Source of the DNA: an uncultured Bacteroidaceae bacterium
Lineage (GTDB): Bacteria; Bacteroidota; Bacteroidia; Bacteroidales; Bacteroidaceae
DNA length: 49,146 bases
Direction: 5' to 3'
NCBI GenBank assembly: GCA_944320955.1
Contig: CALUJL010000024.1
Location: forward strand, 1-49,146
In this document: piece by piece, positions 32,844-41,036 of the stretch
Layout: every line of letters begins with the position of its first letter
How positions within the stretch are numbered: the first letter of the stretch is position 1
Translations under genes and position numbers: made by a program
Notes under the pieces: generated by a model
The model's input: only the letters and a program-made list of their open reading frames with translations
What the model was told of the DNA's origin: nothing
The model's database searches: none

Positions 32844-35255
32844 ATGAACAGACTATTGATTGCCGCCTTGTTCTCCTCTGTGGCGTGCGGGGTGGGGGCA
32901 GAAGAGAAAGCCGGTTTCCACGGCTACCCGATTGATCCGGTGCCTTTTACGGCCGTGAAAGTGACAGACAGCTTCTGGGGCCAGCGCCTGCAGGCCAGCC
33001 GCGAAGTGACGATTCCGCTCGCCTTCAGCAAATGCGAGGAGACGGGTCGCTACGAGAACTTCGTGAAAGCAGCCCATCCGAGTGAGGAATACAAGGTAGG
33101 CGGCTACTCTTTCGACGATACGGACGTCTACAAGACCATCGAAGGGGCAAGCTATCTCCTGCAGACCTATCCGGACAAGAAATTGGAGGCCTACATAGAC
33201 AGCGTAGTGGACCTGATGGCCGCCGCGCAAGAGCCGGACGGTTATCTCTATACCGCCCGCACGATGAACCCCAAGCACCCCCACGACTGGGCCGGGAGCA
33301 AGCGCTGGGAGAAAGTGGAAGACCTCAGTCACGAGTTTTATAACCTGGGACACATGATAGAAGGCGCCATCGCCTACTACCAGGCCACGGGGAAACGGAA
33401 TTTCCTGGACATCGCCATCCGCTATGCCGACTGCGTCTGCCGCGAAGTCGGCCCGAATCCGGGACAAGTGGTGCGCGTCCCGGGACATCAGATTGCGGAA
33501 ATGGCATTGGCCAAGCTCTATCTCGTGACCGGCGAGAAGAAATATCTCGACCAGGCCAAGTTTTTCCTCGACATGCGCGGCAAGACATCGGTAAAGACCG
33601 AGTACAGCCAGTCGCACATGCCGGTGGTGGAGCAGGACGAGGCTGTCGGCCATGCCGTCCGGGCCGGATATATGTATTCCGGCATGGCGGATGTGGCAGC
33701 TCTGACGGGTGACTCCTCCTATATCAAGGCGATCGACCGGATTTGGGACAACATCGTCACGAAGAAGTACTACGTAACCGGCGGCGTAGGCGCCACGGCC
33801 AGCGGCGAGGCCTATGGGAAAAACTACCAGCTGCCCAACATGTCGGCCTATTGCGAGACGTGTGCGGCCATAAGCATCGTATATCTGAATCATCGCCTCT
33901 TCCTGCTTCACGGACAGTCCAAGTATTACGACGTATTGGAGCGGACTTTGTATAACGGGGTGCTCTCCGGAATTTCGCTCGACGGCGGCGCGTTCTTCTA
34001 TCCCAACCCGCTTCAGTCGATGGGCCAGCACCAGCGCCAGCCTTGGTTCGGGTGTGCCTGCTGTCCGTCGAACGCCTGCCGTTTCATTCCCTCCGTCCCG
34101 GGATATGTATATGCAGTGAAAGACCAGAATCTCTACGTGAATCTGTTCATGAGCAATACGGCCACCTTGGAAGTCGGCGGCAAGAAAGTGACCGTCACGC
34201 AGGAGGCCAACTATCCCTGGAGCGGCGATATCGCCCTGACCGTAGCCCCGAAGCGCAACAACCAGCAGTTTGCCCTCAAGGTGCGCGTGCCCAGTTGGGT
34301 GAAAGGCGAGCCCGTCCCGGGAAGCACGCTCTATCGCTACAGCGACGGGAAGCATCTTTCGTATAAAATAGCCGTTAACGGCGAAGAAGCAGGCAGCCTG
34401 ACGGCAGACGGCTACTTCACGATCGACCGCAAGTGGAAGAAGGGTGACAAAGTGAGCGTGCACTTCGACATGGAACCGCGCACGGTGAAAGCCAACGGCC
34501 GCGTAGAAGCTGACCGCGGGCGCATCTCCGTAGAACGTGGCCCTATCGTCTATTGCGCCGAGTGGCCGGACAATGATTTCGATGTCCTGACGGCCCTGAT
34601 GAGCCGTGAGCCGAAGTTTACGGTAAGCGAAGGCAAGGTCATGGATTATCCGGTGGAGAACATTTCGACTGCCGCGCAAGTCCTGCGGTATGACGAGGAG
34701 GGCATGTTGGCTGTCGACCGGGTTACGCTCAAAATGATACCTTATTATTCTTGGGCGCACCGCGGGAGCGGCAACATGGCCGTATGGATTCCGGACGACG
34801 TGAGTGCAGTTACCCCCAAGGCGCAGCCCACAATAGCCTCGAAGAGCAAGGTGTCTTGCTCCAAACGGGTAGGCTCGCTCAGTTCTCTGTCGGACGGTCT
34901 GGTGCCGAAGGATGCCGACGACCGTACGATGCCCTACATGCACTGGTGGCCCAACAAGGGGACCCAGGAGTGGGTGCAGTACACTTTCCCCGAGACGATG
35001 ACCGTTTCTTCTTGCGAAGTCTACTGGTTTGACGATGCGCCTTGGGGCGAAACCCGCGTGCCGGCAGAGTGGAAAGTGCTTTATCAGGACGCTTCCGGCA
35101 ACTGGAAGGAGGTCGAGAATCCGTCTGCCTATGGAGTAGAGCGCGGTTCGGCCAATATTGTGAATTTTACCCCCGTGTCTACCAAGGCGCTCCGCCTGCA
35201 GATCCAGCTTGAGGAGAACTTCGCCGCCGGCATTTCCGAGTGGGCCATCAAGTAA
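32844..35255 (+). CDS. GH127 family beta-L-arabinofuranosidase-like glycosidase
   Basis: An 803-residue secreted enzyme: signal peptide about 1-19 (MNRLLIAALFSSVACGVGA), then the GH127 (DUF1680) alpha/alpha-barrel from about 30 to 500, then beta domains; the last 140 residues (KVSCSKRVGSLSSLSDGL...WVQYTFPETMTVSSCEVYWFDDAPWGETRVPAEW) look like a discoidin-type carbohydrate-binding module. E338 and C340 (in YCETCAA) and C406/C407 (in FGCACCPSN) correspond to the zinc ligands and cysteine nucleophile known for the Bifidobacterium enzyme HypBA1. GH127 enzymes release L-arabinofuranose from plant and hydroxyproline-rich glycans. It is not flanked by SusC/SusD genes, so it is not in a classical utilisation locus. 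Confidence 0.92.
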   Translation: MNRLLIAALFSSVACGVGAEEKAGFHGYPIDPVPFTAVKVTDSFWGQRLQASREVTIPLAFSKCEETGRYENFVKAAHPSEEYKVGGYSFDDTDVYKTIEGASYLLQTYPDKKLEAYIDSVVDLMAAAQEPDGYLYTARTMNPKHPHDWAGSKRWEKVEDLSHEFYNLGHMIEGAIAYYQATGKRNFLDIAIRYADCVCREVGPNPGQVVRVPGHQIAEMALAKLYLVTGEKKYLDQAKFFLDMRGKTSVKTEYSQSHMPVVEQDEAVGHAVRAGYMYSGMADVAALTGDSSYIKAIDRIWDNIVTKKYYVTGGVGATASGEAYGKNYQLPNMSAYCETCAAISIVYLNHRLFLLHGQSKYYDVLERTLYNGVLSGISLDGGAFFYPNPLQSMGQHQRQPWFGCACCPSNACRFIPSVPGYVYAVKDQNLYVNLFMSNTATLEVGGKKVTVTQEANYPWSGDIALTVAPKRNNQQFALKVRVPSWVKGEPVPGSTLYRYSDGKHLSYKIAVNGEEAGSLTADGYFTIDRKWKKGDKVSVHFDMEPRTVKANGRVEADRGRISVERGPIVYCAEWPDNDFDVLTALMSREPKFTVSEGKVMDYPVENISTAAQVLRYDEEGMLAVDRVTLKMIPYYSWAHRGSGNMAVWIPDDVSAVTPKAQPTIASKSKVSCSKRVGSLSSLSDGLVPKDADDRTMPYMHWWPNKGTQEWVQYTFPETMTVSSCEVYWFDDAPWGETRVPAEWKVLYQDASGNWKEVENPSAYGVERGSANIVNFTPVSTKALRLQIQLEENFAAGISEWAIK

Positions 35256-35304
35256 AAGAAGAAGTGAGAATCCGGAATACAAGTAAGATTTAACCAACCG
35301 GGAG

Positions 35305-35348
35305 AAGTAAGTTTCGGGCATGTCCAGTGCCTGGAACTTACTTTTCTT
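35305..35348 (+). terminator. Terminator between the GH127 and S9 peptidase genes
   Basis: AAGTAAGTT and AACTTACTT form a 9-bp stem, followed by TTCTTT. It is 50 bases after the GH127 stop. Confidence 0.6.
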
Positions 35349-35372
35349 TAGCGGAAAAAACAGATAAACAGT

Positions 35373-37532
35373 ATGATGAAAATGAAAACGAGATTGCTGC
35401 TTTTGTCAGCAATGGCTATCGCTTGCCCGTTTACGCAGGTTGCAGCGCAGGGCACGGTAGAAGATTACAAGCGGGCGTTTGCCGCCCAGCGCACGTATGG
35501 CAACGACAAAATCCTGGGTGCGGTGAGCAATGTGCAGTGGAATGGTGACGAACACCGTTTCTGGTATTCAACTAATACGGCCGAAGGGCAGGTGTATGTC
35601 GTGGTCGATGCAGAGCAGAAAACGCGCTCCACGTATAAAACGATGGACGAAGTGCGTGCTGCGCTGAACATCCCCGCCCCGGAGGAGAACCGGCGCCGCG
35701 GCCCGTGGCGTCCGCAGAAGCACTGGATGGTGACGGACCCGGAGAATGAAGGCGGTCCTGTAAAGAGTCCGGACGGAAAGATGGAGGCCTATGTGAAGAA
35801 CTACAATATCTATGTCCGCGATGTGGAGACCCGCAAGGAGCGGGCCGTAACGGTCGACGGCGGACTGGGCTTCTATTATTCGTGTTACATCAGCTGGTCT
35901 CCCGACGGGAAGAAGCTGACCGCAAACAAGCTGCGCCGCGCCGAGAAACACTATGTGAGCTTCGTGGAATCTTCGCCTGCCGACCAGCTCCAGCCCAAGC
36001 TCCACACGATGGAATACTGCAAGCCGGGCGACGAGGTGGACTACCACGAGCCCCGTATCGTGAATCTCGAAACCGGCGAAGTCATTGCCCCTTCCACCGA
36101 ATTGTTCAGCCATCAGTATAATCTGACCACCCCCTATTGGGCAGGGGACAGCAAGGCTGTCTATTTCGAGTACAACGAGCGCGGGCATAAGGTGTACCGC
36201 CTGTTGGAACTCTCGGCCGAAACCGGCAAAGTACGCCCCGTCGTAGAAGAAACGAGCGACAAGTTTGTCAACTACAGCCGCCTCTATCGTCAATTCATCA
36301 ACGACGGGAAAGAATTGCTCTGGACCAGCGAGCGCGACAACCACAACCATATTTATCTTTATGACGTGGCAACCGGCCAAGTCAAGCGCCAGATAACGAA
36401 AGGCGAATGGTATGTCCGCCAGATCCTGCGCGTCGATGAGGAAAACGGCGTGATCTATTTCACGGCCAACGGCATGCGCAAGAACGAAGACCCGTATCTC
36501 CTCTATTATTACCGCATCGGGCTCGACGGAAAGAACCTCGTCTGCCTGACTCCGGAGGAGGGCAACCACTCAGCCCGCTTCTCGAAAGACTGGAAATACC
36601 TGGTCGATACTTACTCGAAGGCCGACGTTCCTCCCGTTACGGAGCTGCGCGATGCCGAGACCGGCAAGCTGGTGATGGATCTGGAGAAGGCCGACATCTC
36701 CGCCCTGCTGGCTGCCGGATGGAAAGCGCCTGAGGTTTTCCACGCTCCCGGCCGCGACGGAAAGACGGAGATGTGGGGTATCATACAGCGCCCCTCCAAT
36801 TTCGACCCGGACAAGAAGTACCCGATCATCGAGTACATATATTCCGGTCCGGGCGATGCCTATGTGCCCAAATCGTTCCAGGCCTACAACTGGACTACTA
36901 CGGCGCTGGCCGAAGTAGGCTTTATCGTTGTGCAGCTCGACGCCATGGGTACGAGCTACCGCTCGAAAGAGTTTGAGGAAATGTGCTACAAGAATCTGAA
37001 AGATGCCGGCCTGCCCGACCGTATGGCCTGGATAAAGGCTGCAGCCAAGAAGTACCCCTATATGGATGTGGACCGTGTCGGCATCTACGGGTGCTCGGCC
37101 GGCGGCCAGGAGAGCACGGCTGCCGTGCTCCAGTATCCGGAGTTCTACAAGGCTGCCTACAGCGCTTGCGGCTGCCACGACAACCGTATGGACAAAATCT
37201 GGTGGAACGAGCAGTGGATGGGCTATCCTGTGGACAGTTCTTACATTGCATGCAGCAACGTAGAGATGGCCCACAAGCTGAGCGTACCCCTTATGCTCGT
37301 GGTGGGCGAGATGGACGACAATGTGGACCCGGCCAGCACGATGCAGGTGGTGAATGCGCTGATCAAGGCCAATAAGGACTTCGATCTTCTCGTTATCCCC
37401 GGCGCCCGCCACACGATGGGCGACGCCTACGGCGAGCACAAGCGCTATGATTTCTTCGTTGAGCACCTGATGAAGAAATTCCCGCCCCAGTGGAGCGAGT
37501 TTGAAGATAAGGATAAGCAAGCCAAGAAGTAG
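35373..37532 (+). CDS. S9 family (dipeptidyl-peptidase IV-like) prolyl oligopeptidase
   Basis: A 719-residue secreted serine peptidase. Signal peptide about 1-25 (ends VAAQ); eight-bladed beta-propeller of the DPPIV_N type (about 95-440, with WSPDGKKLTANKLRR and the EYNERGHKVYRLLEL segment); alpha/beta-hydrolase domain from about 460. The triad is S575 in GIYGCSAGGQES (the usual GWSYGG is altered to GCSAGG), D649 in VGEMDDNVDP and H680 in PGARHTMGD. DPPIV enzymes cut X-Pro dipeptides from N-termini. The altered nucleophile elbow sets it apart from typical DPPIV, so the exact specificity is uncertain. Confidence 0.9.
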   Translation: MMKMKTRLLLLSAMAIACPFTQVAAQGTVEDYKRAFAAQRTYGNDKILGAVSNVQWNGDEHRFWYSTNTAEGQVYVVVDAEQKTRSTYKTMDEVRAALNIPAPEENRRRGPWRPQKHWMVTDPENEGGPVKSPDGKMEAYVKNYNIYVRDVETRKERAVTVDGGLGFYYSCYISWSPDGKKLTANKLRRAEKHYVSFVESSPADQLQPKLHTMEYCKPGDEVDYHEPRIVNLETGEVIAPSTELFSHQYNLTTPYWAGDSKAVYFEYNERGHKVYRLLELSAETGKVRPVVEETSDKFVNYSRLYRQFINDGKELLWTSERDNHNHIYLYDVATGQVKRQITKGEWYVRQILRVDEENGVIYFTANGMRKNEDPYLLYYYRIGLDGKNLVCLTPEEGNHSARFSKDWKYLVDTYSKADVPPVTELRDAETGKLVMDLEKADISALLAAGWKAPEVFHAPGRDGKTEMWGIIQRPSNFDPDKKYPIIEYIYSGPGDAYVPKSFQAYNWTTTALAEVGFIVVQLDAMGTSYRSKEFEEMCYKNLKDAGLPDRMAWIKAAAKKYPYMDVDRVGIYGCSAGGQESTAAVLQYPEFYKAAYSACGCHDNRMDKIWWNEQWMGYPVDSSYIACSNVEMAHKLSVPLMLVVGEMDDNVDPASTMQVVNALIKANKDFDLLVIPGARHTMGDAYGEHKRYDFFVEHLMKKFPPQWSEFEDKDKQAKK

Positions 37533-37590
37533 TCGGCCGATTCCGATATTTCTGTCCGCTTCTCTTGCATAGAGGCGGGGCAGACGTGCG

Positions 37591-37632
37591 AAGGGGGCTG
37601 TTTCCCAAGGAGGAAACAGCCCCCTTACTTCT
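37591..37632 (+). terminator. Terminator of the S9 peptidase gene
   Basis: A perfect 15-bp stem AAGGGGGCTGTTTCC with its complement, followed by ACTTCTTT. Found 58 bases after the stop. Confidence 0.75.
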
Positions 37633-37650
37633 TTCCGGCACTGCGTGGAA

Positions 37651-37679
37651 TGTAATACGGATGTAATATATGTGTCATA
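37651..37679 (+). promoter_or_regulatory. PHO-box-like triple direct repeat upstream of the porin gene
   Basis: TGTAATA (37651), TGTAATA (37662) and TGTCATA (37673), each followed by four other bases, so exactly 11 bases apart. This spacing and the core TGTCATA are the known architecture of a PhoB binding site. The last repeat ends 20 bases before the -7 element at 37700, so it takes the place of the -33 element. The gene behind it is a Porin_O_P member. Confidence 0.6.
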
Positions 37680-37699
37680 TTCCTATAATACGCGCCTCC

Positions 37700-37707
37700 T
37701 ACTTTTG
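37700..37707 (+). promoter_or_regulatory. -7 element of the Porin_O_P gene
   Basis: TACTTTTG, 17 bases before the start codon at 37725; expected transcription start near 37714. No TTG at the -33 place; the PHO-box-like repeats fill that position. Confidence 0.65.
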
Positions 37708-37724
37708 CGGCCGGAAAACGAAAG

Positions 37725-38810
37725 ATGAAAGAACGAATGAGAAGAAGCGTCCGCCACTTTGTCGGAGCAGCCCTGATGGTTGCAGGCACGACGGCCCTGC
37801 CGGCCCAGGACAGCACCGGGGTGAGTGCCCCGAAAGTAGATTATGTACCGAAGATTCACGGCACGGTGCGTGCCAAATACGAGTATCAGCCGGAGATTTC
37901 CTCCGGGCGTTTCGAGGTGCGCAATGCCCGCTTCAGCCTGGAAGGCAAGGTGGCGCCTGCCGTGAGCTACAAGGCGGAGATCGACCTCTCCGACGAGGGG
38001 CAGATAAAAATGCTGGATGCCTATGCGCGTTTCACCCCCTGGGCGGGCCGTAAGACTGGGCGTGGTGAGAAACCGGCGGTAGAAGATGCCCGCTTCACCA
38101 TCGGCCAGATGCGCGTCCCGTTTACCATCGATGCCCACCGCTCGCCGCACCAGCAGTATTTTGCCAACCGCTCGTTCATAGCCAAGCAGGTGGGAAACGT
38201 GCGCGACGTGGGCGCCACGCTGGGGGCGCGCTTCAACATCGGCTTCCCTCTCATCGTGGAAGCCGGCATTTTCAACGGCTCCGGCCTTACGAACCAGAAG
38301 GACTTCTGGACCGACCAGATAAACTATTCGGCAAAAGCCCAGCTCCTCTTTGCCCCGGGCTGGAACCTCACGCTGAGCACGCAGCACATCCGTCCCGACA
38401 GCATCGGCATCTATCTGTACGACGCCGGCATCTATTTCGAACGGGCCGGCTGGCACGTGGAGGCCGAGTACCTCCTGAAGCATTATTCGCAGGATGCTTA
38501 TGGAGAAGTCCATGCGGTCGACGCCTTTGTGAGCTACACGCTGCCGCTGCGCAAGGTCTTTAAGAGCATGAGCTTCCTGGGGCGTTACGACTACATGAGC
38601 GACCACAGCAGCGGAGAGCGCGAGGAAGGTGTCTTGATAACCGACGACTTTCGCCGCCAGCGCCTCACCGGAGGCATCACGCTGAGCATCGGCAAGCCGT
38701 TTCTCTCCGACATCCGGCTCAATTATGAGAAGTATTTCTATCGCGACGGCGCAATACCCAAAGTCTCGGAGCAGGACAAATTCGTAATCGAGTTTATGAC
38801 CCGTTTCTAA
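37725..38810 (+). CDS. Phosphate-selective porin O/P family protein
   Basis: A 361-residue outer-membrane beta-barrel protein (Porin_O_P, PF07396). Signal peptide at about 1-27 (ends LPAQ). The family's N-terminal run is seen in VDYVPKIHGTVRAKYEYQPEISSGRFEVRNARFSLEGKVAPAVSYKAEIDLSDEG, with FTIGQMRVPFTIDAHRSPHQQYF and the C-terminal aromatic residue (RF) that is typical of barrels. Pseudomonas OprP/OprO take up phosphate or polyphosphate; Bacteroidota members are many and mostly untested. The PHO-box-like repeats upstream favour phosphate regulation here. A slightly later Met (37737) is possible. Confidence 0.88.
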   Translation: MKERMRRSVRHFVGAALMVAGTTALPAQDSTGVSAPKVDYVPKIHGTVRAKYEYQPEISSGRFEVRNARFSLEGKVAPAVSYKAEIDLSDEGQIKMLDAYARFTPWAGRKTGRGEKPAVEDARFTIGQMRVPFTIDAHRSPHQQYFANRSFIAKQVGNVRDVGATLGARFNIGFPLIVEAGIFNGSGLTNQKDFWTDQINYSAKAQLLFAPGWNLTLSTQHIRPDSIGIYLYDAGIYFERAGWHVEAEYLLKHYSQDAYGEVHAVDAFVSYTLPLRKVFKSMSFLGRYDYMSDHSSGEREEGVLITDDFRRQRLTGGITLSIGKPFLSDIRLNYEKYFYRDGAIPKVSEQDKFVIEFMTRF

Positions 38811-38895
38811 AGCGGCAGCGCTTTTCCCGGAAAGTGCTGCATGAAATCCGGAATTCACCTGCATGAATCCGGGCCGCGGTGCAGCACTTTTTGCG
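38809..38895. repeat. 22-bp palindromic tandem array, copy 9
   Basis: Units at 38809, 38831, 38852 and 38874 (22, 21, 22 and 22 bases). It starts inside the stop codon of the porin gene and runs into the terminator stem. Confidence 0.8.
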
Positions 38896-38916
38896 CCGCG
38901 GCCCGCCCGTTTTTTC
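38871..38916 (+). terminator. Terminator of the porin gene
   Basis: GGGCCGCGG and CCGCGGCCC form a perfect 9-bp stem, loop of 16 bases, followed after GCCCG by six T. Its loop holds part of the last repeat unit. Confidence 0.7.
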
Positions 38917-38937
38917 ACCTTTCGGGCGGGCTTCGCT

Positions 38938-38967
38938 TTGGGGGATGCGCATGTTTTCGTAGATTTG
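38938..38967 (+). promoter_or_regulatory. Promoter of the CinA-like gene
   Basis: TTG, 19 bases, TAGATTTG, 52 bases before the start codon. Confidence 0.75.
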
Positions 38968-39019
38968 CAGGAAAAATAGGGGCGTGTGCCGCAGTGGCCG
39001 CGCCCGGAAAGGAGAGACA

Positions 39020-39505
39020 ATGATGGAACTGTCTGCTATCGTGGCCCAGTTGGCCGCCCGTCTGGAGGCCAGGGGCTATACGCTGGCCACGGCCGAGAGC
39101 TGCACCGGGGGGCGCATTGCGGCGGCCTTGACGGCGCTGCCCGGCTGTTCGGCGTTTTACAGGGGCGGCGTGGTCGCTTATTCCAATGAGGTGAAGACCG
39201 GCGTGCTGCACGTTTCGCCCGAAACATTGCGGGCGCAAGGCGCCGTCAGTGCCCGGACCGTGCGCGAGATGGCCCGCGGGGCGATGGAACTGACGGGGGC
39301 GGATTGCGCCGTGGCCACTTCCGGCATAGCCGGCCCGGGCGGCGGGACGGCCGGGAAGCCCGTGGGGACCGTCTGGATGGCGGCGGCGGTGCGCGGCAGA
39401 GAGCCGGCGGTTTTCTGCCAGAGCGGCGACGAAGGGCGGGAAAAAAACGCCTGCCGGGCCGTGAAAACCGTGTTGCAACTCCTCTTGGAGCAGCTGGAAG
39501 CGTAA
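39020..39505 (+). CDS. CinA C-terminal domain protein (nicotinamide-nucleotide amidase family)
   Basis: A 161-residue stand-alone CinA C-terminal domain (PncC/YgaD type), predicted to deamidate nicotinamide mononucleotide in NAD recycling. Start at the ATG ATG pair (39020), preceded by AAAGGAGAG; a longer frame upstream lacks a start of equal quality. Key segments: TLATAESCTGGRIAAALTALPGCSAFYRGGVVAYSNEVK and CAVATSGIAGPGGGTAGKPVGTVWMA, both conserved in the family. The MoCF-type N-terminal domain of full-length CinA is absent. It lies between the porin and the L28 gene with its own promoter. Confidence 0.92.
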   Translation: MMELSAIVAQLAARLEARGYTLATAESCTGGRIAAALTALPGCSAFYRGGVVAYSNEVKTGVLHVSPETLRAQGAVSARTVREMARGAMELTGADCAVATSGIAGPGGGTAGKPVGTVWMAAAVRGREPAVFCQSGDEGREKNACRAVKTVLQLLLEQLEA

Positions 39506-39543
39506 AAAATGCCTCATAATCTGTGGTTTTTTCGGGGATTTAT

Positions 39544-39574
39544 TTGTGTAGTCCCGCCAAATGCGCTATCTTTG
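39544..39574 (+). promoter_or_regulatory. Promoter of the rpmB-rpmG operon
   Basis: TTG, 20 bases, TATCTTTG, 55 bases ahead of rpmB: a full consensus match in front of ribosomal protein genes. Confidence 0.85.
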
Positions 39575-39629
39575 TGCCCTGTTTTGGAGAAATACCTAAA
39601 AAGGAATAATATAAAAAGAGAAAAATAAA

Positions 39630-39890
39630 ATGTCGAAGATTTGTCAGATTACCGGTAAAAAGGCTATGGTGGGCAACAATGTATCCCACTCCAAGCGGCG
39701 CACGAAGCGCACGTTCGACGTAAACTTGTTTAAGAAAAAATTCTATTACGTAGAACAAGACTGCTGGATTAGCCTGAATTTGAGCGCAGCAGGCCTGCGT
39801 CTTATCAATAAGGTAGGATTGGATGCCGCTTTGCGCAGTGCAGTTGAGAATGGATACTGCGATTGGAAAGACATCAAGGTGATCGGTTAA
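39630..39890 (+). CDS. rpmB: 50S ribosomal protein bL28
   Basis: An 86-residue ribosomal protein. [40 protein letters not shown] is the typical L28 start with the conserved SHSxxxTKR; the protein contacts 23S rRNA near the exit site. Next genes: rpmG (22 bases on) and the DUF4295 gene. The order rpmB-rpmG-DUF4295 is a fixed unit in Bacteroidota. The four-cysteine zinc form of L28 is not seen. Confidence 0.97.
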   Translation: MSKICQITGKKAMVGNNVSHSKRRTKRTFDVNLFKKKFYYVEQDCWISLNLSAAGLRLINKVGLDAALRSAVENGYCDWKDIKVIG

Positions 39891-39912
39891 TTAAAAGTAG
39901 GAGAGTAAAGAA

Positions 39913-40101
39913 ATGGCAAAGAAGGTAAAAGGCAACCGGGTGCAGGTTATCCTGGAGTGCACCGAGATGAAAGACAGCGGACTCCCCGGTACTTCTCGTT
40001 ACATCACGACCAAGAACCGCAAAAACACCACCGAGCGTTTGGAACTGAAGAAGTATAATCCGATCCTCCGTCGTGTGACCGTTCATAAAGAAATCAAGTA
40101 A
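39913..40101 (+). CDS. rpmG: 50S ribosomal protein bL33
   Basis: A 62-residue ribosomal protein: [20 protein letters not shown], then [36 protein letters not shown], matching bL33. Only one cysteine (C17 region), so it is the zinc-free form. It lies between rpmB and the DUF4295 gene. Confidence 0.97.
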   Translation: MAKKVKGNRVQVILECTEMKDSGLPGTSRYITTKNRKNTTERLELKKYNPILRRVTVHKEIK

Positions 40102-40122
40102 AACAGAAAGAGAACATAAGCC

Positions 40123-40281
40123 ATGGCAAAGAAAACTGTCGCAAGTTTGCATGAAGGATCGAAAGACGGTCGTTCATACACGAAGGTAATTAAAATGGTA
40201 AAGTCTCCGAAAACCGGATCTTATATCTTCGATGAGCAGATGGTGCCCAACGAAGAAGTTCAGAATTTCTTCAAGAAATAA
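40123..40281 (+). CDS. DUF4295 small ribosome-associated protein
   Basis: A 52-residue basic protein, MAKKTVASLHEGSKDGRSYTKVIKMVKSPKTGSYIFDEQMVPNEEVQNFFKK, 21 bases after rpmG. It matches the DUF4295 family, which is confined to Bacteroidota and always next to rpmG. As I recall it has been seen as an extra large-subunit protein (called bL38) in a Flavobacterium ribosome structure; I cannot verify this here. The gene is followed by two terminators rather than by ftsY/rimO as in some relatives. Confidence 0.88.
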   Translation: MAKKTVASLHEGSKDGRSYTKVIKMVKSPKTGSYIFDEQMVPNEEVQNFFKK

Positions 40282-40333
40282 AATTTCAGCCGGTAAAGAA
40301 GACTTTTTGACGGTTAAGATATGAATTATCCGA

Positions 40334-40370
40334 CTTCTCCTCCCTGCAAAAGGGGAGGAGAAGTTTTTTT
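40334..40370 (+). terminator. First terminator of the rpmB operon
   Basis: CTTCTCCTCCC and GGGGAGGAGAAG form a long stem around TGCAAAA, followed by seven T. Located 53 bases after the DUF4295 stop. Confidence 0.85.
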
Positions 40371-40396
40371 GTCCCGCCGCCGGCGGGACAAAAAAA
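40364..40396. terminator. Second, symmetrical terminator
   Basis: GTCCCGCCG-CCGGCGGGAC flanked by T7 on the left and A7 on the right, so its stem can end transcription from both sides. It shares the T run of the first terminator. Confidence 0.75.
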
Positions 40397-40405
40397 CGGT
40401 AGACG

Positions 40406-41011
40406 ATGGATGCTTTTCTGGAACTTGCCGAAGCGAACAGGCGTGAGGCGCAGGCTGTCATCGGGCAGCTCGATCTGGCAGGCCGCTGGCGGGCCGTGGG
40501 CGTTGAGCCGCGGCTTGTAGGCTCGTTGCGTATGGGACTTTTGGGCAAGCACCGGGACATTGATTTCCATGTCTACTCCGATCCTGTCTCGGCCGCGGCC
40601 GATTTCCGTATGATGGGCGAGCTTGCCGGGGAGCACCCGCAGGTGCGCAGCGTGGAGTACCGCAATCTCCTGGATACGGATGAGGCTTGCCTGGAGTGGC
40701 ACCTTGGGTATGAGAATCCGCAGACAGGGCATCTTTGGCAGGTGGACATGATACATATCCTGAAAGGCTCCCGCTACGACGGCTTTTTTGAGGCGATGGC
40801 GGACCGGGTGAGTGCCGCATTGACCGAGGAGACGCGGGCCGCCGTCCTGCGGCTCAAGTGCGAAGAGCCCGAAGGGGACGAGAAAGTCTCCGGCGTGGAG
40901 TATTACGAAGCCGTGCTCTGCGGGGGAGTACGCGATTATGCCGGCTTCCGGGAGTGGCGGCGCAGGCGTCCGGGGACGCGGGTGGCCTATGACTGGTGGA
41001 AAAGTTTGTGA
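40406..41011 (+). CDS. Nucleotidyltransferase-fold protein
   Basis: A 201-residue cytosolic protein. GSLRMGLLGKHRDIDFHVYSD (residues 39-59) fits the pol-beta nucleotidyltransferase pattern GS...DxD, with D51 and D53 as candidate metal ligands; a third acidic residue may be D114 in WQVDMIHIL. The C-terminal part has GVEYYEAVLCGGVRDYAGFREW. Relatives in Bacteroidota are sometimes annotated as phosphoglycerate mutase family proteins, which the sequence does not support. The start codon at 40406 follows the terminator pair by nine bases, so its promoter is not evident. Substrate unknown. Confidence 0.7.
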   Translation: MDAFLELAEANRREAQAVIGQLDLAGRWRAVGVEPRLVGSLRMGLLGKHRDIDFHVYSDPVSAAADFRMMGELAGEHPQVRSVEYRNLLDTDEACLEWHLGYENPQTGHLWQVDMIHILKGSRYDGFFEAMADRVSAALTEETRAAVLRLKCEEPEGDEKVSGVEYYEAVLCGGVRDYAGFREWRRRRPGTRVAYDWWKSL

Positions 41012-41036
41012 ACAAAGATAAGAAAGCCTTTCTGAT

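Noticed and set aside
32844-37532. A polysaccharide utilisation locus around the GH127 enzyme
   Set aside because: No SusC/SusD pair, hybrid two-component system or further glycoside hydrolases adjoin it; the neighbours are an oxidoreductase and a peptidase.
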